The notes below the pieces were generated by a model. That model saw only the letters and a program-made list of their open reading frames with translations. It did no database searches and was not told the DNA's origin. A stretch of 64,000 bases of DNA, taken from CAZPMT01 sp964587655 (lineage in GTDB: Bacteria; Hydrogenedentota; Hydrogenedentia; Hydrogenedentales; SLHB01). The stretch spans positions 62,001 to 126,000 of the forward strand of contig CAZPMT010000001.1 of assembly GCA_964587655.1 (NCBI GenBank). Direction: 5' to 3'. Shown here in pieces: positions 51,295-61,100 of the stretch (within the stretch, counting starts at the first letter, position 1; each line of letters begins with the position of its first letter). Made by a program: the position numbers and the translations under genes.

Positions 51295-51458
51295 CGTATG
51301 CTCCTTTGCATTCTCCAGTTCAGGTCCACCCGCAGCATAACCATGTGTGAACGCCATGACAAGATCCTTCGTGCCAGCCGGAGGAGGCTTCACACCGGCG
51401 TTTCTGTACGAAGAAGTCTCCAACTGAGACACCGTCCCGTCGTTCCGTCAAGAGAGAG

Positions 51459-51487
51459 TTGACTTCCGACTGATGGTCGTGTAGTTT
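51459..51487 (+). promoter_or_regulatory. Candidate promoter of the two-gene TIR-like cassette
   Basis: TTGACT (51459-51464) and TAGTTT (51482-51487) are spaced by 17 bp, about 97 bp before the first gene. The -10 box is weak. Confidence 0.4.
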
Positions 51488-51583
51488 GTGACTGCAGGTC
51501 ATGGGATGAACATGCAGACTTCGGTTGCTGGTCTCCGCGAGTTTTCAATACGGCGATTCGAATAGGATTAACAGGAGAGAGCA

Positions 51584-51895
51584 ATGCCCCCTAAGGCGAA
51601 ACCAACTGCCCCCAAGGTGCGCCGCGTCGTGGCCGCAAAGAAGGCCGTCAGAAAACGAATTGTCTTGGACCCCGCCTTCAAACTCCCTCGCCGCGAGATT
51701 ATCGAAATAAGGAAGGCTGTTCTTGCCGTTTATGGCAAGGGTGACGCCTCAACCGATGCTATCTGCGACAAGAACACCAAGAAAGGCTGTTCCGCGCTTG
51801 TTGCACGCCAGACGCAAGCGTCAAGAGGCTCGGCGAAAAAGCGCAAGAGGCACACTGGAAATCGAAAGGAAAAGACCCGAGCCTACTCAGTCTGA
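51584..51895 (+). CDS. Small basic protein upstream of a TIR-like gene
   Basis: A 103-aa very basic protein. The Lys/Pro-rich N-terminus leads to RIVLDPAFKLPRREIIEIRK, AVLAVYGK. The C-terminal half (KKRKRHTGNRKEKTRAYSV) is low complexity and may follow a frame change. AGGAGAGAGCA precedes the ATG. It ends 14 bp before the TIR-like gene, so it is presumably its partner. I do not recognise the family; DNA or RNA binding is possible from charge alone. Confidence 0.6.
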   Translation: MPPKAKPTAPKVRRVVAAKKAVRKRIVLDPAFKLPRREIIEIRKAVLAVYGKGDASTDAICDKNTKKGCSALVARQTQASRGSAKKRKRHTGNRKEKTRAYSV

Positions 51896-51909
51896 GTGTG
51901 GGGGGATCG

Positions 51910-52533
51910 ATGGCCGCCGGTGCGAAGTATTGCGAAAGTGTGTTCATCAACTGCCCATTTGACAAGAAGTACGTGCCGATCTTTCGCGCCATCGTCTTTG
52001 CCGTTTTCGATGCGGGTTTTGTGGCCCGGACGTCCCTTGAGTTTGACGATGCAACGGGCGTTCGGATTAACAGACTTTTGAAGTTGATCGAGGCATGCCA
52101 GTACGGGATTCACGACATTTCACGGACCCAACTGGATCGCACCACAAGGCTTCCTCGCTTTAATATGCCCCTGGAATTTGGGATCTTCCTGGGCGCGAAG
52201 GTGTATGGAAGCGGTCGCCAGAAAAAGAAAACCTGCCTCATATTGGACACGGAACCTTATCGCTACCAGAAGTTCATTTCGGATATCGCGGGACAGGATA
52301 TTCACGCGCACAATAATGACCCTAAGACAGCAGTGAAGACAGTCAGAACTTGGCTTGCCACCAATTCACATTCAACCAGGATCATTCCCGGCGGCGATGC
52401 TACATGGACGCGCTACCGAAGTTTCGTGGCGAAGTTTCCTGATATGCTCAGGCGGCGCAAGCTCAAAGATGACGAGGCTGTCTTCAATCCCTATACTTGG
52501 ATAGTCCGGGAGTGGCTTAGGCTGAATCCGTGA
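51910..52533 (+). CDS. TIR/nucleoside-deoxyribosyltransferase-like protein, putative defence effector
   Basis: A 207-aa protein. The start ESVFINCPFDKKYVPIFRAI and the segment CQYGIHDISRTQLD resemble TIR-like Rossmann folds, and LPRFNMPLEFGIFLGAKVYG carries a Glu in the context (N.[PA].ELG) where TIR NADases and deoxyribosyltransferases have their catalytic Glu. KKTCLILDTEPYRYQKFISD and DIAGQDIHAH follow. ATG 51910 is used; a GTG four codons earlier is possible. A role in NAD cleavage during phage defence is a hypothesis. It converges on uvrB. Confidence 0.65.
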   Translation: MAAGAKYCESVFINCPFDKKYVPIFRAIVFAVFDAGFVARTSLEFDDATGVRINRLLKLIEACQYGIHDISRTQLDRTTRLPRFNMPLEFGIFLGAKVYGSGRQKKKTCLILDTEPYRYQKFISDIAGQDIHAHNNDPKTAVKTVRTWLATNSHSTRIIPGGDATWTRYRSFVAKFPDMLRRRKLKDDEAVFNPYTWIVREWLRLNP

Positions 52534-52611
52534 TCTACAATGCCCGCCTCCGACGAGGGCTATACACAGCGCGATGCCAGTCCGAACGGATTTCGGATCC
52601 ACAGCGGTGGG

Positions 52612-54609
52612 TCAGGTCATTTCCTCGATCTGCCGTTTTTCCAGCGCGCGGATGCGGTCGCGATATTCGGCGGCTTTCTCGAAGTCCATTTTCGAGGCGG
52701 CTTCTCTCATCTGTTTGCGGAGCTTGCCGATTGTCTTGTTAAGATCGAGCGTAGGGACGTAGATGTCTTCGTCTTCGGCGGCCATTGACACCGTCACGTA
52801 ATCGCGCTCGTATATGCTTGCGAGCAGGTTCGGGATCGCCTTGCTGATCGACCGTGGCGTGATCTTGTGTTTCTTGTTGTATGCGACCTGTTTCTTGCGG
52901 CGTCGGTTCATCTCGTGGAGCGCGCGCGCCATCGATCCCGTCATCTTGTCCGCGTACATAAGCACGCGGCCGTTCAGGTTCCGTGCGGCCCGGCCGCAGG
53001 TCTGGATCAGACTCCGCTCGGACCGCAGATAGCCCTCCTTATCGGCGTCGAGGAGGGCCACGAGCGCGACTTCAGGAATATCCAGGCCCTCGCGCAACAG
53101 GTTGATCCCAACGAGGATGTCATAATCGCCTTTGCGCAGTGAGCGCACGAGTTCGATGCGTTCGAGCGTTTCCACGTCGGAATGCATGTAGCGCACGCGG
53201 ACGCCGAGGTCGCTATAGTACTCGGTGAGGTCTTCGGCCATCCGCTTGGTGAGCGTGGTCACCAGCGCGCGCTCGCCTTTCGACGCGCAGTTCCGGAGTT
53301 CATCCAGGAGATCGTCCACTTGGTTGGTCGCGGGCCGCACGACCACCTCCGGGTCGGTCAGTCCCGTTGGCCGCACGACCTGCTCGATGATCAGGCCTTC
53401 GCTCTTTTCCAACTCATAGTCCGCAGGCGTCGCGCTTACATAGATACACTGTCCAACGCGCGCCTGGAATTCCTCGAATGTCAGCGGCCGGTTGTCCAGC
53501 GCCGACGGCAGCCGGAACCCGTAGTCGACGAGCTTGTCCTTGCGCGACCGGTCGCCGCGGAACATACCGCCGATCTGCGGCACGGACATATGGCTCTCGT
53601 CGATGACCATAAGCGCATCATCCGGAAAGTAATCGAGGAGCGTGTACGGAGGTTCGCCAGGCTTGCGCCCGTCGAGGTGTCTCGAATAGTTCTCGATGCC
53701 GCTGCAATACCCGAGCTCGCGCATCATCTCGAGGTCATACCGCGTGCGCTGCTCGAGTCGTTGCGCTTCAAGCAGCTTCTTCTGCGCCTTGAGTTCGGCG
53801 AGGCGCTCCTCAAGTTCCGCCTCGATGCTCCGCAGGGCCCGTTCCATGATATCCGCGGTGGTGGCGTAGTGCGTGCCCGGATAGATCGCGGCGTGCCGCA
53901 GACGGCGCGACGCCTGTCCCCGCAGGGGATCGATCTCGGTGATCGACTCAATCTCGTCGCCGAAGAACTCTACGCGCAGCGCAACGTCCGCCTCATACGC
54001 CGGGAACACGTCCACGATATCGCCGCGCACGCGGAACGTGCCCCGATGGAAATCGACGTCGTTGCGCGTGTATTGCATCGCGACGAGGCCGGATATGAAC
54101 GCCTCGCGCGTGGTATGCGCGCCCTGCTCGATCTCGACGCGAAGTTGCTTATATACGTCCGGAGAGCCGATGCCGTAGATGCACGAGACGCTCGCCACGA
54201 TGATGCAATCGCGCCGGGTCAGGATCGCGCGCGTGGCAGAGTGGCGCATCTTGTCGATCTCGTCGTTTATGGACGAGTCCTTCTCGATGTACGTGTCGGT
54301 CGATGGGATGTACGCCTCGGGCTGGTAGTAGTCGTAATAACTGACGAAGTACTCGACGGCATTGTTCGGAAACAGCGATTTGAACTCCCCGTAGAGTTGT
54401 GCGGCCAGGATCTTGTTGTGCGCCATGACCAGCATGGGACGGTTTACCCGCGCGACGACGTTGGCGATCGTGAAGGTCTTGCCGGACCCCGTGACGCCCA
54501 ACAGCACCTGGTGCCGGCGGCCGTCGTTCAGCCCCTCGGCCAGATCCCGGATCGCTTCTGGTTGATCCCCTTGGGGAGTGAAGTCGCAGACGAGTTCGAA
54601 GCGGTCCAT
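52612..54609 (-). CDS. uvrB: Excinuclease ABC subunit B
   Basis: A 665-aa protein. Walker A GVTGSGKTFTIANV (residues 37-50), the beta-hairpin region YYDYYQPEAYIPSTDTYIEK, Walker B-like VIDESHMSVPQIGG, helicase motif LLREGLDIPEVALVALLDAD and a C-terminal UVR motif (KLRKQMREAASKMDFEKAAE) that binds UvrC. It loads onto damaged DNA with UvrA in nucleotide excision repair. Full length. It is followed closely by relA/spoT upstream on the same strand (17-bp gap). Confidence 0.97.
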   Translation of the reverse strand: MDRFELVCDFTPQGDQPEAIRDLAEGLNDGRRHQVLLGVTGSGKTFTIANVVARVNRPMLVMAHNKILAAQLYGEFKSLFPNNAVEYFVSYYDYYQPEAYIPSTDTYIEKDSSINDEIDKMRHSATRAILTRRDCIIVASVSCIYGIGSPDVYKQLRVEIEQGAHTTREAFISGLVAMQYTRNDVDFHRGTFRVRGDIVDVFPAYEADVALRVEFFGDEIESITEIDPLRGQASRRLRHAAIYPGTHYATTADIMERALRSIEAELEERLAELKAQKKLLEAQRLEQRTRYDLEMMRELGYCSGIENYSRHLDGRKPGEPPYTLLDYFPDDALMVIDESHMSVPQIGGMFRGDRSRKDKLVDYGFRLPSALDNRPLTFEEFQARVGQCIYVSATPADYELEKSEGLIIEQVVRPTGLTDPEVVVRPATNQVDDLLDELRNCASKGERALVTTLTKRMAEDLTEYYSDLGVRVRYMHSDVETLERIELVRSLRKGDYDILVGINLLREGLDIPEVALVALLDADKEGYLRSERSLIQTCGRAARNLNGRVLMYADKMTGSMARALHEMNRRRKKQVAYNKKHKITPRSISKAIPNLLASIYERDYVTVSMAAEDEDIYVPTLDLNKTIGKLRKQMREAASKMDFEKAAEYRDRIRALEKRQIEEMT

Positions 54610-54626
54610 GGTTTCTCAGCGGTCCG

Positions 54627-56636
54627 TCAAGCGCGGGAAGCGATCGGCACTTCGTGAATGTATTGGGTCTTGACGTCGGTTACACCGGCTACCGTCTTGA
54701 TCATGCGCGTGACGCGGTCGACGGCGCTGCGGTTCGGCGCGTCGAAAACGAAGTCGAAGTAACGCCGGCCGTCGTCATCGTGCTTGAACTGGGCTTCAGT
54801 GATGGTGATGTTCAGCGGGACGATGGCGGTCGTGATATCCGCCAAGATGCTGGACCGCGCACTGGTGGTGACCCGCATGGCGGCCCGGATCTGGTTGTCG
54901 CTGGCCCACGAAACGTCTACCACGCGTTTGGGATCGGGGTTGGCGCGCCCAAACGTGCCGCACCCCGAGCGGTGGACGGTGATGCCCGGGTGGCGCGTGG
55001 TGTATCCCACGATTGCGTGCCCCGGCATCGGGTTGCAGCACTTGGCGAACTGGACCTGCATGTCTTTCTTGCCTTCAATGCGGATCAGCTTGCCGCGCGT
55101 GGCGTCGTCCACCATGCGCACCTGCTGCTTAGGCGGCGCGGGCCGGCGCGGGGGAGCGGGCTTGGCCTTAGCCGTTTCCAGAGGCTCGAGTTCGCCCATC
55201 TCGCGCAACCGCTGCCGGATCTTCGTACGCGCGCGCGTCGTGATCGCGATGTCCAGCCAGTCCACGTGCGGCGTCTGGTTCTTGGAGGTAAGGATCTCGA
55301 CCATGTCGCCCGTGCGGAGGTTGTGACTGAACTGGACGATCCGTCCATTCACGCGCGCCCCGATGCAGTGGTCGCCGACGTCGGAATGGACGGCGTAGGC
55401 GAAATCGAGCGGCGTCGACCCAGCGGGCAACTCCTTCACCTCGCTCTTCGGCGTGAACACGAAGATCTCCGACATCTGCACCTCGCGCCGGACGCCTTCG
55501 AGGAAGTCTTGCGGGTTGTGCGCCTCCTGCATCCACTCATACATTTGCCGCAGCCAACGAAGGTTCTCCTCCGTCCTCTGATCGGACGTCATCTCGCCCT
55601 CTTTGTAGCGCCAGTGCGCCGCGATGCCCTCCTGTGCCGTGTGGTCCATTTCCTCCGTGCGGATCTGAATCTCGAGAGGAACGCCCTTCTCACACATCAC
55701 CGTTGTGTGGATCGACTGATACCGGTTCGCCTTCGGCATAGCGATGTAGTCCTTGAACCGGCCCGATATCGGCGTCCACAACCCATGAACCGTGCCAAGC
55801 GCCGCGTAACACTCGGGCGCATTCGTCGTGATGATCCGAAGCGCCTGAATGTCCCGCACCTCGTCGAAGTCCTTGCCCTGCTGGAGCATCTTGCGATAGA
55901 TGCTGTGGAGATGCTTTGGACGCCCCACGACCTCGGCCTGGATTCCATCTTCCGCAAGCTGTTCTTTGAGAAAATCGATCGTCTCCGCAAGCCACGCTTC
56001 CCGCTCGCGACGCTTCATCGCCACGCGGCTCGCGATCGTCTTATACTCTACGGGGTTGAGCCGGTGAAAGGCATGGTCCTCGAGTTCCCATTTCCACCGG
56101 GCAATACCGAGGCGATGCGCCAGCGGCGCGTAAATCTCCATCGTCTCGCGCGAGATCCGCTCGATCTTTTCCGGCGGGAGATACTCGATCGTGCGCATGT
56201 TGTGAAGGCGATCCGCCAGCTTGACCACAAGCACGCGGACGTCATCGACCGTGGCCACCAGCATCTTCCGTATACTGGCCGCCTGGCTTTCGGCGATTGT
56301 CTTGCCCGGCGAAGGCAAAGCGCTAATCTTCGAAACGCTGTCCACGATATTTGTTATCGTCGGACCGAAGTCCCGCAGGAGTTCGTCGTGCGTGACCGCC
56401 GTGTCCTCGAGCACGTCATGCAGCAGTCCTGCCGCTATCGTGGTCATATCCAGCTCAAGACCCGCGAGAATCCGGGCCGCGGCGAGGCAATGCGTGATAT
56501 ACGGCTCGCCGGAGAGACGCATCTGGCCGCGGTGCGCCCGGTCCGCAAAACGATACGCCTTGCGGAGCAACTCGAGGTCCGCGTCAGGGGTATTCTTGCG
56601 TATGAATTTGAGAAGCTTTGTAAACTCGGTCCGCAT
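54627..56636 (-). CDS. Bifunctional (p)ppGpp synthetase/hydrolase (RelA/SpoT)
   Basis: A 669-aa Rel enzyme. N-terminal HD hydrolase (HCLAAARILAGLELDMTTIA, LLHDVLEDTA), RelA synthetase (GRPKHLHSIYRKMLQ, RALRIIT-like IQALRIITTN, EIQIRTEEMDHTAQEGIAAH), TGS (VFTPKSEVKELPAGSTPLDF) and a C-terminal ACT domain (ARSSILADITTAIVPLNITI). The intact HD motif suggests hydrolase activity besides synthesis of the stringent-response alarmone. It lies upstream of uvrB in a two-gene unit. Confidence 0.95.
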   Translation of the reverse strand: MRTEFTKLLKFIRKNTPDADLELLRKAYRFADRAHRGQMRLSGEPYITHCLAAARILAGLELDMTTIAAGLLHDVLEDTAVTHDELLRDFGPTITNIVDSVSKISALPSPGKTIAESQAASIRKMLVATVDDVRVLVVKLADRLHNMRTIEYLPPEKIERISRETMEIYAPLAHRLGIARWKWELEDHAFHRLNPVEYKTIASRVAMKRREREAWLAETIDFLKEQLAEDGIQAEVVGRPKHLHSIYRKMLQQGKDFDEVRDIQALRIITTNAPECYAALGTVHGLWTPISGRFKDYIAMPKANRYQSIHTTVMCEKGVPLEIQIRTEEMDHTAQEGIAAHWRYKEGEMTSDQRTEENLRWLRQMYEWMQEAHNPQDFLEGVRREVQMSEIFVFTPKSEVKELPAGSTPLDFAYAVHSDVGDHCIGARVNGRIVQFSHNLRTGDMVEILTSKNQTPHVDWLDIAITTRARTKIRQRLREMGELEPLETAKAKPAPPRRPAPPKQQVRMVDDATRGKLIRIEGKKDMQVQFAKCCNPMPGHAIVGYTTRHPGITVHRSGCGTFGRANPDPKRVVDVSWASDNQIRAAMRVTTSARSSILADITTAIVPLNITITEAQFKHDDDGRRYFDFVFDAPNRSAVDRVTRMIKTVAGVTDVKTQYIHEVPIASRA

Positions 56637-56733
56637 GCCTTTTCAAGCCCTCTCAGCGAAGCCGGGGCCACTCCCTATCCCATCATTGTACCACCAAACA
56701 AGGCCCTTTGCATAAGGGATTCCGAGATGCTGG

Positions 56734-56739
56734 TATAAT
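56734..56739 (+). promoter_or_regulatory. Extended -10 promoter element
   Basis: TGGTATAATG contains TATAAT at 56734-56739 with TGN directly upstream. A weak TTGCAT lies 20 bp further up. The SPL-like gene starts 24 bp downstream. Confidence 0.6.
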
Positions 56740-56762
56740 GGCGTCGAATCTGGAAACGCGCC

Positions 56763-57605
56763 ATGGCCACCCACGTTGATCAAGGCCCGGTCATCCGCGA
56801 AACTCCGTGCAAGACCATTCTGAATCGGTCCGGCATCAGCGACTACTCGCTGAACTGCTATGGCGGATGCACGCATGCCTGCGCGTATTGCTACGCGCGG
56901 TTCATGCAGCGTTTTCATCCTCATGAGGAACCGTGGGGCGCGTACGTCGACATCAAGACCAACGCCGTCGAGGCCCTCGAACGGCAACTGCGCCGCCTGC
57001 CGCCGGGCGACGTCTTCGTCAGCAGTGCGTGTGACGGATGGCAGCCGCTCGAACGCGAGCGCGAACTCACCCGCGAGTGTTGCCGCAGGCTCGTTCAGCA
57101 CGGGTTCCAGGTCAACGCCCTCACCAAGAGTTCGTTGATCCTGCGCGACCTCGATATCTTTGCGGGAAGCCCGGCCCAGATCGGCGTGACGGTCACGACC
57201 CTGGATCCGCGCATGGCCGCGCTCTGGGAACGTTTTGCCAGCCCCGTCGAGGAAAGGTTCCGCGTGATCGAGGAGGCGCATGCCGCCGGGTTGAAGACCT
57301 CGATCATGTTCGGTCCGCTGCTTCCCTTCCTCTCGGACAACTACGAAAGCGTTCACGCCTTGCTCGAACGCGCCGCCGCGCTGCACGTCGACAAGATCTG
57401 GGTCGACGCGTTTAACCCGAGGCCAAAGGTTTGGGAGTCAACATCAGCGCTGCTCGACAGCGCCTTTCCCGGTCTCCGCGAACGATACGCAAGCGTCCTT
57501 TTCTCCGCGCCCGTCCGCACCGCCTATCTCGCCGGCCTGCGCGACCGAGTCGCTATGGCCGCCGAACGCCTTCATCTCACAGGGCGTGTATCTTCGTGTC
57601 TTTGA
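56763..57605 (+). CDS. Radical SAM protein of the spore-photoproduct-lyase-like family
   Basis: A 280-aa radical SAM enzyme. The cluster-binding motif is CTHACAYCYARF (CxxxCxxC, then Tyr), preceded by NRSGISDYSLNCYGG. The rest has DVFVSSACDGWQPLERE, ALTKSSLILRD and TVTTLDPRMAALWERFASP. It belongs to the SplB-like group that is common outside sporulating bacteria, where the substrate is mostly unknown. It is divergent from relA. Confidence 0.85.
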   Translation: MATHVDQGPVIRETPCKTILNRSGISDYSLNCYGGCTHACAYCYARFMQRFHPHEEPWGAYVDIKTNAVEALERQLRRLPPGDVFVSSACDGWQPLERERELTRECCRRLVQHGFQVNALTKSSLILRDLDIFAGSPAQIGVTVTTLDPRMAALWERFASPVEERFRVIEEAHAAGLKTSIMFGPLLPFLSDNYESVHALLERAAALHVDKIWVDAFNPRPKVWESTSALLDSAFPGLRERYASVLFSAPVRTAYLAGLRDRVAMAAERLHLTGRVSSCL

Positions 57606-57606
57606 T

Positions 57607-57684
57607 CTCCGTGGGCGCGACGTCCTCGTCGCGCTTTGCATGGGAACATTGAATTGACGCGACGGGGACGTCGCGGCCACGGAG
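57607..57684. repeat. 27-bp inverted repeat, two mismatches (palindrome family A)
   Basis: Arms 57607-57633 and 57658-57684 pair except at two positions. The core GCGACGTCC(T/C)(C)GTCGCG is related to the exact palindrome at 6041-6150. It begins 2 bp after the SPL-like gene ends and could also act as its terminator. Confidence 0.8.
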
Positions 57685-57735
57685 GCGCGAAAGCGCCTGA
57701 ATTCCTCGAGGGGAACCTCGGACATCTTTATCGGG

Positions 57736-57764
57736 TTGCATGCACGCGCCCCGTGCGGTATCCT
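57736..57764 (+). promoter_or_regulatory. Promoter of tRNA-Arg
   Basis: TTGCAT (57736-57741) and TATCCT (57759-57764) are 17 bp apart, and the tRNA begins 21 bp after the -10 box. Confidence 0.6.
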
Positions 57765-57785
57765 TACGCAAGGAGTTCGCCTAGT

Positions 57786-57860
57786 GCCCCGATAGTTAAG
57801 TGGATATAACGCGGCCCTCCTAAGGCTGAAACACAGGTTCGATTCCTGTTCGGGGCGCCA
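57786..57860 (+). tRNA. tRNA-Arg (anticodon CCT)
   Basis: Seventy-five nucleotides fold as a standard cloverleaf. The 7-bp acceptor stem is GCCCCGA/TCGGGGC, the D arm is GTTAAGTGGATATAAC, the anticodon stem-loop is CGGCC-CTCCTAA-GGCTG with CCT in the anticodon, and the T arm is ACAGG-TTCGATT-CCTGT. A discriminator G and an encoded CCA end it. Confidence 0.95.
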
Positions 57861-57905
57861 TTCAAAAGACCGGGTTTCGGGTCTGAGATGGTGTACGGAA
57901 AGCCC

Positions 57906-57993
57906 ATGTAGGTCCGGTTTGTAACCGGACCAAGCTATGCGCAATATACTGGGGACGCCGCTGAGGTGGTCCGGTTACAAACCGGACCTACAT
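57906..57993. repeat. Perfect 27-bp inverted repeat (palindrome family D)
   Basis: Arms 57906-57932 and 57967-57993 are exact reverse complements (core GGTCCGGTTTGTAACCGGACC) with a 34-nt loop. It starts 46 bp after the tRNA gene. It shares no core with families A, B and C. Confidence 0.9.
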
Positions 57994-58181
57994 TGCCAGC
58001 GCTTCCAGATAGGTTGTGATTCTCCATGTGAACGGCGCGGACACTTTCCGTATACGCTCTGAGAGGCCCTGACGCCCGCGCAGCGCCAGCCCACAGCTTG
58101 AACGCCCGCCCACCGCGCGGTACAATCCGGGAGTTGATGAAGGGCGGGCTGCCACTGTTCTTCATGCAGTAGGAAAGGGTC

Positions 58182-61100
58182 ATGATCGACTCGTTGAGGT
58201 TGAATCTCTGTCTTGATGGCGACTGGCGTCTGGTGCTTGACCCGCGGGACGCCGGGAAGAAAGATGAATGGTTCAGCGGAGGCGCGCCGCAAGACGGTCT
58301 CTCGGTTCGGGTCCCGAGCGTGTGGGACTTGTGGGTGCCGGACTACGACGGGGTGGGGTGGTACTTCCGCGACTTCGAGTTGGGGCCGGAATGGGACGGC
58401 CGCTTCATCGAACTGCGATTCGACGCCGCGGACTACTACGCGGAAGTGTGGTTGAACGGGGTCCGGCTCGGCGATCACGAGGGGGGCTACACGCCGTTTG
58501 CCTTCAATGCGAGCGTTGCGGCCATAGTCGGGACCAACCGCCTTGCGGTGCGTATCGTTGACCCGCACGGCCCCGACGGCTACGGGGACTTCAAGCCAAA
58601 GGAAATCCCCGTCTCGAAAGAAGGAGGGTACTGGTCCTTTGCTGGGATATGGGGGAGCGTATCGGTCGTGGGCAAGTCCCACGCCCACATCCGCGACGTG
58701 TTCATCGAGCCCGACATCCGCAGGAAACGCGTTGGAGTTACGGTCGAGACCACCCAGTCGGGAACGGTCCGCGCCTCCATCGAAGAAACGCCCTATGAAG
58801 CCACCGGAAATCCCGGGAAACTCACCATCGACTTTCCCACCTTCAACCTCTGGTCGCCGGAAACCCCTGTACTCTATACCGTGCGCTGTGAACTCATTCA
58901 GGACGGTCAGGTCGTCGATATGGTGCGGACCCGGTTTGGCATGCGGGAGTTCACAGTCAAGGAACAGCGTTTCTTCCTGAACAACCACCCGATCTTCATC
59001 AAAGGCATCCTTCATCAGCCGGACTACGCCCGTTCACTTGCGGCGCCGGAGTCGGAAGAGATTGCACGGAAAGAGCTTGAGTCGGCTAAGCAGGCCGGGT
59101 TCAACCTCGTACGGCTCCACATCAAGACGGCTCCGAAAGTGACCCTCGATCTCGCGGACGAACTGGGTCTCTTGCTCTATGAGGAGCCGCCGATCGGGTG
59201 GATTCAAGAGTCCCCGTGGATGCGGGAGCGCTGCGAGCGGGAAGTCCGCGAGATGATCCTCCGGGACCGCAACCACCCATCCGTCGTCATCTGGGGGATG
59301 CTAAACGAAACAGGCAATGCGGGTTACGTGACAATGGGCGGCGCCCAGGCCATCAAGGATGACCTGTGTCGTTTGGCCCGTTCCCTGGATCCTAGCCGGT
59401 TGATAATCGACGATTCAGGCGGGGTAAACGCCACGCGGGAACCGGCCAGGTTCATGCGTCCTTACACTGACGTCCTCGATCCGTACGACGACATGCATAT
59501 CTACCAACGAGCCCCGGTAGACAGGGATATCGAGCTTTATTATATGCATAGCGGCGACCCGGACCGGCTCTACTTTCTATCCGAGTTCGGTTTCGGAGGC
59601 ATGGAAGACCTTGAGGACGTCATCGCCCAGTATGGTGAACAAAAGGGCGTGTGCAAGGACGCGCGGTTCCTTCGGGGAATGCTGGATGCCGCGAAACGAG
59701 GGTTTGACGAACGGAACCTGGACCGGGTATTCGGGGATTTCTCAGGATTCACCGCCGCCGCGCGACAGCTTCAGTCTGACGCCGCGCGGTTCCACGTGGA
59801 TGCCTGCCGGGCCAATCAGAAGCTCGCAGGTTATTGCTACTCACAACTTTGTGACGCAGGACATGAATTCTGCGCCGGTGTCCTCGACCGTTGGCGGCGT
59901 CCCAAGACCGCACTGCAAACCTTCTCGGAGCTTCAGCGGCCCATGCGGCCGATCATCGTGGCTCCCAAGACGAATCTCGTCCCGCGCGAGGAGATCCGGG
60001 TCACCGTGCTGCTGGTCAATGATGAACGGGTCGAGGGGCAGGCCGATCTTTCGCTCCAGGTTGTCGGGCCCACCAACCAAGTCTTGTGGAAGAAGAAGCG
60101 CGGTACGCGGATCCCGCGTGGCGGCAAGGAGTTATGGGAAGGTACTATTGCCGCCTCCGGGTCTTCGGGCTTGCACAAGTTCGTCGTACGCCTCATGCAG
60201 GGCATGAAGTGCATAGCGGAGAACTCACTCGAACTCAACGTGTTCGACCCCGCCGAGCCCTCGGGCATCGAGGTGGACATTCTGGATCCACAAGGGGTCT
60301 GGGCGGGGCGTTGCTTTGCGCTGGCCAAACCCGCCAACATTCAAGCCGCCATCCACATCGTCCCACCATTGGCGAACACGATACGAGCCTATCCGGATAA
60401 CGAACTCGCCCAGATCCTGGCCCAAGTCAAGGGCGGCTCCGTGGCGATTCTGTTCGGCGCACCGAGCGACTGGAATGACATGGCCGACCGAATCGATCCC
60501 GGCATACGCGCCACGAGCCGGGATGCCGTTGGGGCTTTCTTGGGCATATACCATTACGTGAAGCTGCATCCCGTATTCGACGGGTTGCCGGCGCGATGCC
60601 TCATGCGACAGCCGTACCAGAACGTTGTCCCGGCCAAGACCTTTGTCGAACCGAGCGACGAGGATATCTGCGGCGCCTTCGACGCGGCCCCGATCGCGGC
60701 GGGCAACTACATGATGGGCGAAACGACTTGGTGGGGCAGCGATATCCTTGTCCGCCGGCACGGGAACGGCATCCTCGTGTTCACACACCTGCGCGTGCTC
60801 GAGAACCTTGGGCAGGACCCAGTGGCCGGGCGGCTTTTCGTCAACCTGCTGAAACATTTCTCGCGGCGTTCGGTCCCTTCGGAAGGCATCGTCCCTCTCG
60901 ATCAAAAGACCGTCGAGTGGCTCCGTCGTGAGCGCAACGAGAATCTGCGCCGCTGGATGGTCATCGGTCCGTTCCCGAATTGGGGGGATAAGGGTCACGA
61001 CACCGCCTATCCGCCTGAATCGGAGATCTCGTTCGAGGCTACGTACCCGGGCTGGTACAACGCCGTCGGATGGAAGACGTGGCATTCCCGGGCGGATGAC

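Noticed and set aside
54654..56738. A 694-codon open frame on the plus strand opposite relA/spoT, with similar long frames opposite uvrB, the DUF3857 genes (34927-36999) and the GH28-like gene (49930-51462).
   Set aside because: These are antisense shadows caused by high GC at third positions. They lack ribosome sites and family motifs, while the opposite strands carry recognised genes.
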